Origin: Saussurea involucrata
Lineage: Eukaryota; Streptophyta; Magnoliopsida; Asterales; Asteraceae
DNA length: 64,000 nt
Assembly: GCA_033807775.1 (NCBI GenBank)
Contig: CM066314.1
Span: 148,293,429-148,357,428, forward strand
Direction: 5' to 3'
The notes below the pieces were generated by a model. It was not told the origin of the DNA. It saw nothing but the letters and a program-made list of their open reading frames with translations, and ran no database searches. Made by a program: the position numbers and the translations under genes. This document shows positions 47,374 through 57,863 of the stretch, piece by piece. How positions within the stretch are numbered: the first letter of the stretch is position 1; the number at the start of each line of letters is the position of its first letter.

Positions 47374-47781
47374 CTAACGTGGCCCTATTTGACAATGTTC
47401 ATAAATGGACTCCGCCATATGTATGCGGAAATCTTTGGCAACAACCTCGGCCTCGTCAGGGTGTACCCATACCTCATTTTTATTTATCAACATTTGGACC
47501 TTACGGCATACCCAGACACCGCAATCTGCAGTTATCCCGGCCTGCTGGGGTGCATTCTTGGCGAACTTATAGCGAAAGGCACCTGTCATTTCGCGACGTC
47601 TAACATCCTTGACCCGGCAAAAGAAGTCATATAGCACAGCTTTAAACTTTGTCATTTGCTCTTCCAATTGTTGTCTGAAGAGATTGGCACTGTCGCTATC
47701 ATATATGGTCAAGGTCATAGCGTCAAGTTCAAACACTCCAAGCAGCCAATGTTGGGGATTAATGCATATTGGGATGTACAC
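47374..47781 (-). CDS. ULP1 (C48) protease catalytic exon
   Basis: The last exon of the MULE protease gene gives 135 residues from an acceptor at 47782 to TAG at 47374. The catalytic set is visible: His in NPQHWLLG, Asp in TIYDSD, a Gln in APQQAG, and Cys in TADCGVWVC. C48 enzymes cleave SUMO or similar modifiers from proteins. Whether MULE-borne versions do so is not known. The frame is intact within this exon and the preceding exon 10 (48030-47860). Confidence 0.82.
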   Translation of the reverse strand: MYIPICINPQHWLLGVFELDAMTLTIYDSDSANLFRQQLEEQMTKFKAVLYDFFCRVKDVRRREMTGAFRYKFAKNAPQQAGITADCGVWVCRKVQMLINKNEVWVHPDEAEVVAKDFRIHMAESIYEHCQIGPR

Positions 47782-48578
47782 CTGAAATATTACAATATTA
47801 GACAACTTAGTTAGCAACAAAACAAGTTAAATAAAATAAGAGTAAAACGATTTACATACCACATCGAGGAGAGCCCAAGAGGTCCCTTCCACGCCATTGC
47901 ATGAATTAACCACGGAGGCGGGACCTGGATGCTCAATCAACAAGTAATGAAAGAACATACTGAACATCATGGTCCACCTCGTGTCTGTTCCACGATGTCT
48001 TTGCAACAGCGAGACCCAACAATCGATGTGCTATACATAAAAAATAGATGGTTAGACATGTAAAATAAATATATTTGATTATATGACTATAATTAAACTT
48101 CATACTAACCACATCCAGTAAGTCAGACTCCAAAGGGTCAACGGCCAGCAATACATTGAAAAACGAGGGGGTGATTTCCAAGTTCAAGTGAGGGATGAAG
48201 ATCAAGGGGAGGAGGCGACCAGTCCGGCACATCCTCAATATTTCTGATGCCGGTTGAGGCTCCGGTGAAGACACCTTTCCCTTTTTCTTTCCTCCCTTCT
48301 TTCCCCCGCTTTCTTTGCTTGTTTTTTAGCGGCCGGTGGTGTCGTAGATCCTTGTTGGCCAAACGGGTGACGAAACCATTGTGAAATTTTATGCGACCGC
48401 TTTTGAGGGAGCGGGGTCACCTGTGGTGGTGGATCTACAACATCCATCGAGTCATCGTCAGGCTCCGAGAAGTGATCCTGGATAATAGGAGACCCCGTCT
48501 GAAAATTACGTTACTCAATGTTTTAAGTACAATTTAGGAAATGTTCACAATTAAACCAAAACTACCAAAATAACTTAC

Positions 48579-49162
48579 AGTATGCATTTCCGGCCTGTAA
48601 TAGTCATCGGCCGAACCACCAAAGATGTTTGTGATTGTTGTGGTGGCGAACGACGGCATGTGCTGTGCCCCCGACATCCCGGCCTGCGTGACATTGATCA
48701 TTAAAATAGTTACAAAATTAGGATTATCGATATATAACTATAATGGTTACTCAGTGTCACTAACACTCTCCGGGATAGTAGAATATGATGTGGTGGCGAA
48801 CGGCGGCGGCATCTGCGAGGTGTATGCCCCCGACATCCCGGCCTGCGTGACATTGATCATTAAAATAGTTACAAAATTAGGAACAAACATATAACTATAA
48901 TGGTTACTCAGTGTCACTTACACTCTCCGGGATAGTAGAATAGGATGTGGTGGCGAACGGCGTTTGGGACATCCCGGCCCCCGACATCCCGGCCTGCGTG
49001 ACATTGATCATTATAAGAGTTACAAACTTAGGAACAAACATATAACTATAATGGTTACTCAATGTCACTTACATTTTCAGGGAATGACGGATAGGATGTG
49101 GTGGCAAACGTCGCCTGTGCCCCCTGTCCGAACGGAGCGGGGATCGGTGTCGTACTCGACAG
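48579..49162 (-). repeat. Tandem array of duplicated micro-exons in the MULE gene
   Basis: Exon-plus-intron units of about 150-156 bp recur between 48640 and 49110. Exons 6, 7 and 8 each begin AGMSGA after a GCAG acceptor. Exons 6 and 7 end SYSTIPES before a GTAAGT or GTTAGT donor. Exons 5-8 share FATT. Lengths of 90, 72, 78 and 105 bp are all multiples of three, so any unit can be gained or lost without shifting the frame. Confidence 0.85.
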
Positions 49163-49942
49163 CTAAAACAAATTTAGAACGTAATATTAATATACAAACT
49201 AAATAAATGTGGCCAACAAATTAAGTTAAACATTAACATTGACAGCGCTAAACTGTCTGTAGAATCCCTCCAGAAGCTGTACACGTGACTCTAGCGGCCC
49301 GTGGACGTAGTCCCACAGGTGCTCATGAGAGCCACGTTGTGGCTCGTAGGAAGGGGCCGCCTCATATGGATTGTAGGAGGAGGAATGGGAGGCTGGTAGG
49401 AGGAGGAACGGGCCGACTGGTAGGAGGAGGAACGGGCCGGCTGGTAGGAGGAGGAAGGGGGCGGCTGGTATCTACCGGAAGGGGGCCTGTTGTCGTCTTC
49501 CTCATCTTCGGAAGTAGGGGGACATCGAGCCCTTTCCGCCTATGCGTCAATAAAGGCCACGTTGTCTCTGTACCAATCTGTGCCCATCTCGTCGATAGTA
49601 GGCACAAGGCGATCGAAAGGCAAGAGTGGCTACTAAATATATGATAAAACATAAAAGAAATTAATAAGCGGGACTAACGTATGCAAATTGTAAACATAGT
49701 AAAAGAACTTACATTTCTAGACGCATTGAAGAACTGAAACCAAAGCGACCTACTTAGGGTAACACGCTTGTCCCAACGGGTTCCCCTAAGTACTCGATCG
49801 TCGCGTTTGACGAAATATCGGATTGATGCGGGAAACATCTCCAAGATCCATATCTGGAATTAGACAAGAAGAGCAAGTACGTAAAAAGAAAAGCCAAACA
49901 GTTTGTATGTATTATTAACAATTGTTATACTACGTATCTAAC

Positions 49943-50616
49943 CTTGAAGGCGTATGTAAAACCACAAAGATTCATCTTTGCATGTCGATCAACGCGTCTG
50001 GCTATGGCTCGGTGCAGAATAGAGTAGCAATGTGTCCAGATATGGCTACCCCACGGGTAGCTGTTAAACAGCTCAAGGTCCTCGACGGCCCTAAGGACCG
50101 TCTCGGAAGCATACTGGCTATACTCACGGCCCAGGAAGCCCATATCCACGATCACCACCAAGCATACACGGACAGCATCGTCGTCGGTTAGGGCACTAAG
50201 ACCCTCTTTCATCATGTCCCGGGCTGCCTTCAGCTTCAAACGAGATGCTGAAATGCCCCAAACCCTAGGAACGAATGAGCAGTCTTCTAAGGGAGGAAGG
50301 GGGGAGCCTCTCCAAAACGTAGTCCTGTAATTAGAAAGAACTGACGACGCCCAAAATGCAATTGAGAGCCGAAGAAATCAAAATGCATCTCCTCCGGCTC
50401 AGCGTTGGCGTCCTCGACCTCCAACTGTAGAAACATGTGTACTAGCGTAGGGTCGCCACCAGAGTAAGACACATCCATCCATGGCCCGAACGGTGTCCCT
50501 CTATAGATGGTCTCAAGGGTATCCGCACGATCACCTAATCCCCTAAAGAGCGCTCCTAATTCCTCGATGTAGGAAACTTTGCACCTTAGCGTCAAGTCGA
50601 TGTTAAAGAAATCCTT
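49943..50616 (-). pseudogene. DUF1985 exon of the MULE gene
   Basis: The exon starts after a GTAG acceptor at 50617 in phase with the short first exon. It contains the DUF1985 signatures FGRRQFFLITGLRFG, then DDDAVRVCLVVIVD and FNSYPWGSHIW, and ends at a GTTAG donor. A run of six C (minus strand, about 50300) needs a seventh for the two halves to join; the exon length of 674 bp supports one missing base. DUF1985 is typical of plant transposon-borne ULP1 proteins; its biochemical role is unknown. Confidence 0.8.
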
Positions 50617-50648
50617 CTACATAGTCATTCACAGATGTTATAGTTAGT

Positions 50649-51185
50649 GTTATATATAGATGCTGCGGTTTATTTTATTTTATATAGATGTTGCCGTTTA
50701 TTTTATTTCAACGTATCATATTGTTATATATAGATAAAGTGCGGTGGTATTTTATTTCAACGTATAATAGTGTTATATATAGATAAAGTGTGGTGGTATT
50801 TTATTTCAACGTATAATAGTGTTATATATAGATAAAGTGCGGTTTATTTTATTTCAACGTATCATATTGTTATATATAGATAAAGTGCGGTGGTATTTTA
50901 TTTCAACTTATAATAGTGTTATATATAGATAAAGTGCGGTTTATTTTATTTCAACGTATCATATTGTTATATATAGATAAAGTGCGGTGGTATTTTATTT
51001 CAACTTATAATAGTGTTATATATAGATAAAGTGTGGTTTATTTTATTTCAACGTATCATATTGTTATATATAGATAAAGTGCGGTGGTATTTTATTTCAA
51101 CGTATAATAGTGTTATATATAGATAAAGTGCGGTTTATTTTATTTCAACGTATCATATTGTTATATATAGATAAAGTGCGGTTTA
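50649..51185 (+). repeat. Tandem repeats of 48-49 bp in MULE intron 1
   Basis: Units start GTTATATATAGATAAAGTGCGG (for example at 50723, 50772, 50821, 50869 and 50918) and continue with TTTATTTCAACGTAT. There are about ten good copies, with diverged ones before 50723. They fill the 3' half of the first intron. Confidence 0.9.
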
Positions 51186-51300
51186 GGGACCCTAGTTGTC
51201 ATTCTTAAAAGTTTAGGACCTAATTGGCATTCTTAAAAGTTTAGGGACCTAAGTTGTCATTCTTAAAACCGTAGGGACCTAAGTTGTCATTCTTAAAAAA
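51183..51300 (+). repeat. Four 30-bp tandem repeats in MULE intron 1
   Basis: The unit TTTAGGGACCTAAGTTGTCA plus TTCTTAAAAG occurs about four times with small changes, immediately after the 48-49-bp array. Confidence 0.8.
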
Positions 51301-51950
51301 CACATTCTTAACAATTTTTTTATAAAAACAGTTTTTTATAAAAAATTGTTAAGAGTGTGTTTTTATAAAAAAATTGTTATAGTTTTATGGTTTTATGTTT
51401 GAATGTGATATTTGTATGTTATAATGTGTATGTTGTTATAGTGTGTTTTTTCATATAAAAATTGTTAAGAGTGTTTTTTTATAAAAAAATTGTTAAGGGT
51501 GTGTTTTTATAAAAAAATTGTTAAGAGTGTGTTTTTATAAAAAAAAACACATTTTTAACAATTTTTTATAATAACACTCTTAACAATTTTTTTATAAAAA
51601 AACACTCTTAACAATTTTTTTATGAAAAAACACACTATAACAACATACACATTATAACATACAAATATCACATTCAAACATAAAACTATAACATTTTTTT
51701 ATAAAAACACACTGTTAACAATATTTTATAAAAAAACTGTTTTTATAAAAAATTGTTAAGGGTGTGTTTTTATAAAAAAATTGTTAAGAGTGTGTTTTAA
51801 AAAAAACACATTTTTAACAATTTTTTTATAATAACACACTCTTAACAATTTTTTTATAAAAAAACACTCTTAACAATTTTTTTATAAAAAAACACACTAT
51901 AACAACATACACATTATAACATACAAATATCACATTCAAACATAAAACCA
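51300..51950. repeat. Large AT-rich inverted repeats in MULE intron 1
   Basis: An arm at 51375-51452 (containing TTTGAATGTGATATTTGTAT) is inverted at 51623-51694 and again at 51889-51950. Many smaller palindromes of AACAATTTTTTTATAAAAA and its complement surround them. Transcribed as part of intron 1, the arms could fold into a long hairpin. Confidence 0.88.
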
Positions 51951-52224
51951 TACATATCATGTTAAGCATAGAACATATTCAAACATAAGTTATAAACACT
52001 ATAACAACCTACAAATCATATATCTTAACTTAAAATAACATACAAAAAATAACAAAAAACATAAGGAAAACATACCACAGAGGTAATACGAGACATCTTC
52101 ACAAAACCCGAACGCGTATTCCACACGACAAAATTGAGAGAGTGGGAGAAAATTGAGAGAGTTTGATTAAAAATTGAGAGAGTTATTAAAAAAATGAGAG
52201 TGGCCGGTTTTTGGTCCCCCCCCC

Positions 52225-52231
52225 TTATATA
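52225..52231 (-). promoter_or_regulatory. Likely TATA box of the MULE protease gene
   Basis: The minus strand reads TATATAA about 130 bp upstream of the first ATG (52096), followed by a run of nine G. Position and sequence fit a Pol II core promoter lying just inside the right terminal repeat region. Confidence 0.55.
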
Positions 52232-52315
52232 GTGCGGCCGAAGAAAACATTTTTTAGGGTTTGGTTCGTCAAAGGGATTTTAGGGTTAACCCTGTGCCGA
52301 CACGTGGCACTTTTG

Positions 52316-52614
52316 CCCGCGATCGCGGGGGGTCAAAGAAAGTCAAACGCGGGCAGGGACCAAAACTGCACGCGCGGGCATTCTTGAGGGGGAAAGCTGG
52401 ACCGCGGGCATTCTTGAGGGACCAACGCGGGCAAAGTGGGCAAACTTGGTGACACGTGTAGCCCGCGATCGCGGGGGTCAACGAGAGTCAAACGCGGGCA
52501 GGGACCAAAACTGCACACGCGGGCATTCTTGAGGGGGGAAAGCTGGACCGCGGGCATTCTTGAGGGACCAACGCGGGCAAAGTGGGCAAACTTTGGTGAC
52601 ACGTGGCCTGGGGG
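52316..52614 (+). repeat. 146-bp GC-rich subterminal duplication of the MULE
   Basis: CCCGCGATCGCGGGG starts at 52316 and again at 52462, with the following ACGCGGGCAGGGACC and GGCATTCTTGAGGG blocks repeated. A third partial CCGCGATCGCGG occurs at 52615 at the edge of the terminal repeat. GC content contrasts sharply with the AT-rich surroundings. Confidence 0.88.
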
Positions 52615-52725
52615 CCGCGATCGCGGGCTCCATCGCGGATTTTTGGGGTATTTTTGTAACATGGGAGAGATTTGTGGTATTTCAGTAAAACATGGTTTGA
52701 CTTAGGGTATTTTAATTAATTTCCC
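52615..52725 (-). repeat. Right terminal inverted repeat of the MULE
   Basis: Reading inward on the minus strand it begins GGGAAATTAATTAAAATACCC and runs to the ATCCGCGATGGAGCCCGCG motif, matching the left terminal repeat with scattered differences. Confidence 0.87.
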
Positions 52726-52734
52726 TTATGTAAA

Positions 52735-55280
52735 TGTGTTAACACATTATTGTTGTTAGCCTAAATAAATGTTATTTTTTGGGTTCATGTAATTTAGTTT
52801 TATTTTGTATTGGTACATTATTATGAATTGAACCGATTAAGCTAGAATTAAGACTTGGCCATCACTGATTTGAAACCAATTGTCATTTATATATATCAAG
52901 TTTACTATATGAATTGACTGATTATTAGAAGCTTAAAGTAAAAATCTTGCAATTATGTTTTGGATCAAAACACATTTAATTGAATTTTTTGTGCCATTTT
53001 TATTTATTTAATTTTGGTCAACGTGACTTATTTTGGTCCATGTTAATGATAATTCAATTATATGAATATGTGGAACATATTAATTCAATGTGAACATCTC
53101 AATTTTGAATATTTTATTTAAAAGGTTTGTTAATCTTATTTAGTTAAGCCAACTATTATTCCTTCTATATATTTGAGCCATTAAAATTTTGTTCTACATT
53201 GAGATTATTGATATAATTTAAATTTATGGCAATAGCTTATTCGGAAATTCTTTATGAGCACCCAATTTTATTTAAGGCCTCTCCATTCTCCATGTTTGAT
53301 CTTCTCAACCCTAATCTCTACAAGTTTTTAAGTTAAATAATAGATTATTTACTTATTTTAATAGACAAGGTTACATATAAAATGAGTTGAGATTTGATTA
53401 TCAGTTTAAATTGAATATAGTTACGTTATATATATTTTGACTGGGTCAAATTTAAATTTTGGTATTATGGAATGAGATAATCATCAACAATTTATATTTT
53501 AATTAAGTCATTTGTGATATCATAAAGTTTGCGGTATTTAACTTATGTTTATCCGTTATAAATTGTCATTATCTCATGTTTTGTTATGGATATGGATATG
53601 GAGATTAATATGTTATTAGTTAATAACATTTATTAATTTAATCCATGTATTGCCGATTATTGTATTCAAAATTGATTCAATAATCTAACTTAAATTTTAG
53701 ACCAATGTATTTTATTTAAGTAAATATAAATTTATTCGGTTCAAGTTTCATTAAAGATTTATAGTCATATATCCATTTTATGGGTCAATAACTTAATTGA
53801 CAAATTGATATAATTAGAATGCCTTTTGATTAATAAACTAGATTAAATTTGTTGATACAATTATTTACTGTCTAGTGTAATCCATTGGACTAGTACGACA
53901 TTTATTGGATTTGGCATTGTTAAAGTATTTTAGTGGATTTATTGAGCATAACATTTATTTAAGGAAGTAAGCTAACCTCATTTAAGTTATTTGGACCAAT
54001 ATCTTTTATGTGTATTTTTATTTAACATTTTCTTTTGATTATTGATGCAATTCAAATTTGATTCAGTAATTTAAATTTGTATAACTTTTAGAGCCCAATT
54101 AAGCTTAAATTTTGGTTTTTAATTTAGTTGTTTACTTAAAATTGTTTTCTTTTAAGACCGTGATATTGAAAATAAAAGAAAAACATTTTCATTAATTCGG
54201 CTATAGAAATTTAATCTTGATATTCTAAAATATCTTATCATATAAAAGATTCTGGGGTCACATCTAAAAATTGGGATTCATATACCCCAATTACTTAAGC
54301 AATACTGTTCAAAAGCTTGAATTCAAGATAGGAAAATGTTTTAAAAAATGACATTGTTCTAAGTTTGATTTTATTTGATTATTGGCTAAAGTGTGTTCAG
54401 GTCTAAAACATTTATTTTAAAACAATATGGTTATCAATATATCGTACACGGGTTTATAGATTATTCAATATATCTTTAGATATGTTTATAAAATCATATA
54501 GTTCAAATATTGAATGACTATGGACACCTAATTGATAAACAAACTTTTGTGAATTTTTAAACAACCCCAATATCTCCCAACCTATATGAAATTCGGATTG
54601 TTTACCTTCATCAATTCACATACTATAGAACCTTGACTGAAAAGTTTCTAAACCATAAGATCATGTTGCCATAGCAATTGATCTTTTTAGAGAAAATTTA
54701 TACAGATTAATCAGTTAACCCTTGTGTATCTCAAATCACATTTACTTGAATTATATTCTTCCATAGAAGAGGCATTCTGAGTAATTTTGGTTTAAGAACA
54801 ACATCACATATAAACACACATGTCTATCTTGATACTTTGAAACTCTTCTTATCTATAGATTTGATTGTTTTCATTGGATAACTGATATGTGTAGTGTGTA
54901 GTGTGATGATATAGAATTTTTAAATATTTAGTTTTATACTACCATAAGTATTACTTGATATTTGTATTCAGTTATGGGGTTAAGATAATGATTAATTACG
55001 AATGACAACTCATACATTCTTTTTATTGTCTTGTTTTTAGGCTTTGTCAATTTTAAATTGATCCCTGTCGTGACCGGTTCCAACTATAAGAAATAGAGAG
55101 CACAGATAAAAATTTACCTTCAGTTTAATTAAGAGATTTTTGTTATTTGAATGTTGTTTAGAATACAGCACAAAAGAACCATCCTTAGAGAACTTTTTGC
55201 AAATCTTTGTCGCATGTGGTTAGGTCATATCTCTAAGCACAAACTTAGATTATTTTTTATTTGAAAGATTCCCTTGAGTG
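52735..55280 (+). other. C1 internal region with no readable genes
   Basis: This is AT-rich DNA between the MULE and the RT remnant of C1. It should hold gag, protease and integrase, but no frame or motif survives on either strand. Either it is very decayed or this part was replaced. Confidence 0.5.
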
Positions 55281-56700
55281 GTATAAAGGCAATAGGTTTA
55301 ATTTGGGGTTTTAAGACTTCAAAAAGATTCAAATGGAAAAATTGATAGATATAAAGCTAGACTTGTTGTTAAAGGTTTCACATAAAAAGTTGTTTACTAT
55401 ACAGAAATGTTCTCTCGAGTATCCACTAACGACTCATTCAAAATCATAATGGCTCTAGTAGCTCATTATGATATGGAGTTGCATCAAATGGACGTTAAAA
55501 CGACTTTTCTAAATGGAGAACTAGAAGAAGTTATATACATGAAGTAGCCTGAAGGCTTTGTGAACCAGGAGGAAAGGAAGTTCATGTATGCAAACTTCAG
55601 AAATCCATATATAGGCTTAAGCAAAGCTTCAAGACAATGGTATAAATTTTTTTGATTCAGTTATATCAAGTTTTGGTTTTACAGAAAATATTGTGGATAA
55701 ATGTGTATACATTAAAGACAATTGAGAAAAATTCATTTTCCTCATTTTGGTATTTAGATGAGATCCTTTTAGCTAACGACAATATTAAAGTTGCTTAAAG
55801 ACACTAAAGGATTTATGTCAACTAATTTTGATATGAAAGACTTATGTGAAACTTCCTATGTTTTAGGTATAGAAATTCAAAGAGACGGATCACAATGTTT
55901 ATTAGAATTATCTCATAGAAACTATATCCAAAAGGTTTTGAAGAGATTTAACATGTAGACTTGTGCTAAAGAAGACTCACTTATGTAAAAAGGTGATAAA
56001 CTGTCCAAAATTTCTAAAAAATGGGGGGAAGGATTTAGTTGATGAAGTAGATTACTAGTCTTATGCACAATTAAAAGGAAGTATAATGTATGCACAAGTA
56101 TGTACCAGACCAGACTTGGCATATGTTGTAGAAATTTTGTCCAGATTTCAACAAAACCCAACTAAAGATCAATGGACTGCAAGTAAGAAAGTACTTAGGT
56201 ACATGTAAAAAAAAACTAAAGCTCACATGCTAGTCTATAGAAAAGTTAAAAACCTAGAACTTGTGGGTTATACAGATTCAGATTTTGCAGGTAAATATCC
56301 AAACTCAAAGAAATCTACAATGACCATATTTTTATGCTTGCTGGAGGGGCTATAGCATGGAAAAACATGAAACAATCCCTGATTGCAACTTTAACTATGA
56401 AAGTTGAATCTATAGCCATTTATGAAGGGGTTTGTGAGGTCGTTTGGATCAAGAACTTCTTGATTCAAACGAATGTCTTTAGCTTTATATTTTCAAGTCC
56501 TCTAAAGACGTTTTGTGATAATAAAGTTGTAGTCTTTTCAGTGGAAATAGCAAAAGATCAAACAATTCAAAGAATATTGGTCTTGAATATTTCAGTGTGA
56601 GATGATAGTTAAGGAAAAAGAGGTTATTGTTGAACATATTGGTACGGGATCTTAACTTGAATATTCATTCACTAAAGCCCTCTCATTAGTAAGTTTCCAA
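55280..56700 (+). pseudogene. RT and RNase H remnant of C1
   Basis: Frame-shifting pieces show RYKARLVVKGF, HQMDVKTTFLNGELEE and PEGF (RT, about 55340-55560). A decayed catalytic motif YLDEILL, in place of YVDDILL, lies near 55745-55770, followed by DMKDLCE and RNYIQKVLKRF, then the RNase H motif GYTDSDFAG (about 56267-56293). Many TAG and TGA codons and indels interrupt it. It is copia-type and unrelated in detail to the SIRE-A pol. Confidence 0.82.
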
Positions 56701-57339
56701 AAACATGCTAGGGATATACCTAAACTCGATACTTAAGATTAGTGGAGTCGAGATTTTAGCCGGTTATGAACTCATTGCTTGAGTTTAGTGGGAGTCGAGG
56801 TTAAGCCAATTATTTTATAATTTTTAATTTTCCTTTGTAATTTTCTTTTGGTACATTTTAATAAAATCAGGAATTCCAGTATATGAGTCATTTTAATAAC
56901 TAAAATAAAAAATTATGTCATTATCTATATCAAACAAGTGAATCACCGCACTTAAGCAAAGTTGCGGACTACATAAGCAAATTTTGGTTCACTATTGTTA
57001 AGAACTTTTGCTTGTAAGTTTTAGAAATTTTTTCTAAAACATTCGGTGGACTCTGAGCTACATATTTATGCTAATTCAGGTAGATATAATAAGTTGCATA
57101 AAAAGCTCAAATTTAGACACTAATGAACTTATGTGGAATATGATATTGTGTGCTAGTGGTTCTTAATCAAACTAGTTTGCCAAACTGGTGTAGATTCTGA
57201 GTTCTGCATACGGTATCTATTCTGACCAAGTTTGAATGAATTCACAACTGCTAGAATTTCTCAGTGCGCCCTTCATTTGATATGTACAATATTTATGGTT
57301 CTCTTGTCCTTACAGATTATGTTAAGTCCAGTGGGAGAA

Positions 57340-57863
57340 TGTTGGAAATAAATTGGACTTTAACATTATCTGTAATAAATATTAAAGGACAATTGATTTA
57401 AATATTTATATTTATCAAGAGAATCATATATCAGTTATAATCTAGTTACATATTTGGATATATATCTCCTAATATGAGTAGGATAATTCATTAAGTTAAT
57501 TACCTGATTAACATTAAGATTGGTGTATATCTTCTATTATTTAAAATTCAAATCCTATAGATAAACTAAGACTCCTTATGGGATGAGTCTCTAGTGGCCT
57601 ATAAATAAAGGAGATCAAGTCCCTATTGCCTACACGAATTATGCATTCAGTTCAGACCCATTTTGAAGCAAACCGTATAGAGCTTTAGAAGACTTCGATC
57701 TACATTCGATGATGATTGCTTCCGCTTTAATGAACTTCACCACGTATAACTCAAGTGGTGCAGGTTAGATCTATTAAAGTCTTTACGGTATCGCGTTAAA
57801 TTGATTTCTGATTATGTGTTTATGTTCCTATGCCTTTATTATTGTTTTCATATGAATATTACA
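57340..57863 (+). mobile_element. 3' LTR of C1
   Basis: This 524-bp LTR begins TGTTGGAAATAAATTGG after a CAGTGGGAGAA purine tract and ends GAATATTACA. It contains the same TATAAATA box at 57600-57607. Confidence 0.92.

Larger units (their letters stand above)
47374..52096 (-). pseudogene. 11-exon DUF1985-ULP1 gene of the MULE, with small lesions
   Basis: Exons by splice sites and phase are 52076-52096, 49943-50616, 49713-49853, 49238-49629, 49073-49162, 48922-48993, 48765-48842, 48579-48683, 48110-48498, 47860-48030 and 47374-47781. The product would be about 847 residues: an N-terminal DUF1985 region (exons 2-3), a Pro/Ser/Tyr-rich linker (exon 4), repeated Ala/Gly/Met/Ser/Thr-rich micro-exon segments (5-8), a basic stretch (9), and a C48 (ULP1/SUMO-type) cysteine protease domain (10-11). 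Exons 2, 4 and 9 each lack one base for a continuous frame (two of these in G or C runs). Exon 4 also has an in-frame TAG near 49544. The gene is either a recent pseudogene or partly a victim of homopolymer read errors. Confidence 0.75.
45253..52725. mobile_element. Mutator-like element carrying a DUF1985-ULP1 gene
   Basis: The 7473-bp element has terminal inverted repeats of about 110 bp that start GGGAAATTAATTAAAATACCC at both ends, reading inward. It is flanked by identical 9-bp duplications TTATGTAAA (45244-45252 and 52726-52734). A 9-bp duplication with long terminal repeats is diagnostic of Mutator-like elements. No MURA transposase frame is seen. Instead it holds a multi-exon ULP1 protease gene and a coiled-coil ORF, both on the minus strand. 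It resembles the ULP1-bearing MULE class known in plants (Kaonashi type), which is established knowledge. It is inserted in copia C1. Confidence 0.9.
44370..57863 (+). mobile_element. Degenerate Ty1/copia element C1 with a MULE inside
   Basis: Two 524-bp LTRs (44370-44893 and 57340-57863) are flanked by the duplication AAGAT (44365-44369 and 57864-57868). A tRNA-Met primer site (44896-44908) follows the left LTR and a polypurine tract (about 57328-57339) precedes the right one. The left LTR begins TA instead of TG. Pol remnants survive at about 55.3-56.7 kb. Without the 7.5-kb MULE the element is about 6 kb, a normal copia size. Many stops and frameshifts make it non-autonomous. Confidence 0.92.

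Noticed and set aside
49285..49652. Plus- and minus-strand open frames with repeated GGTGRLVGG or PPPTSRPV words
   Set aside because: They are alternative-frame readings of the repeat in exon 4 of the MULE gene.
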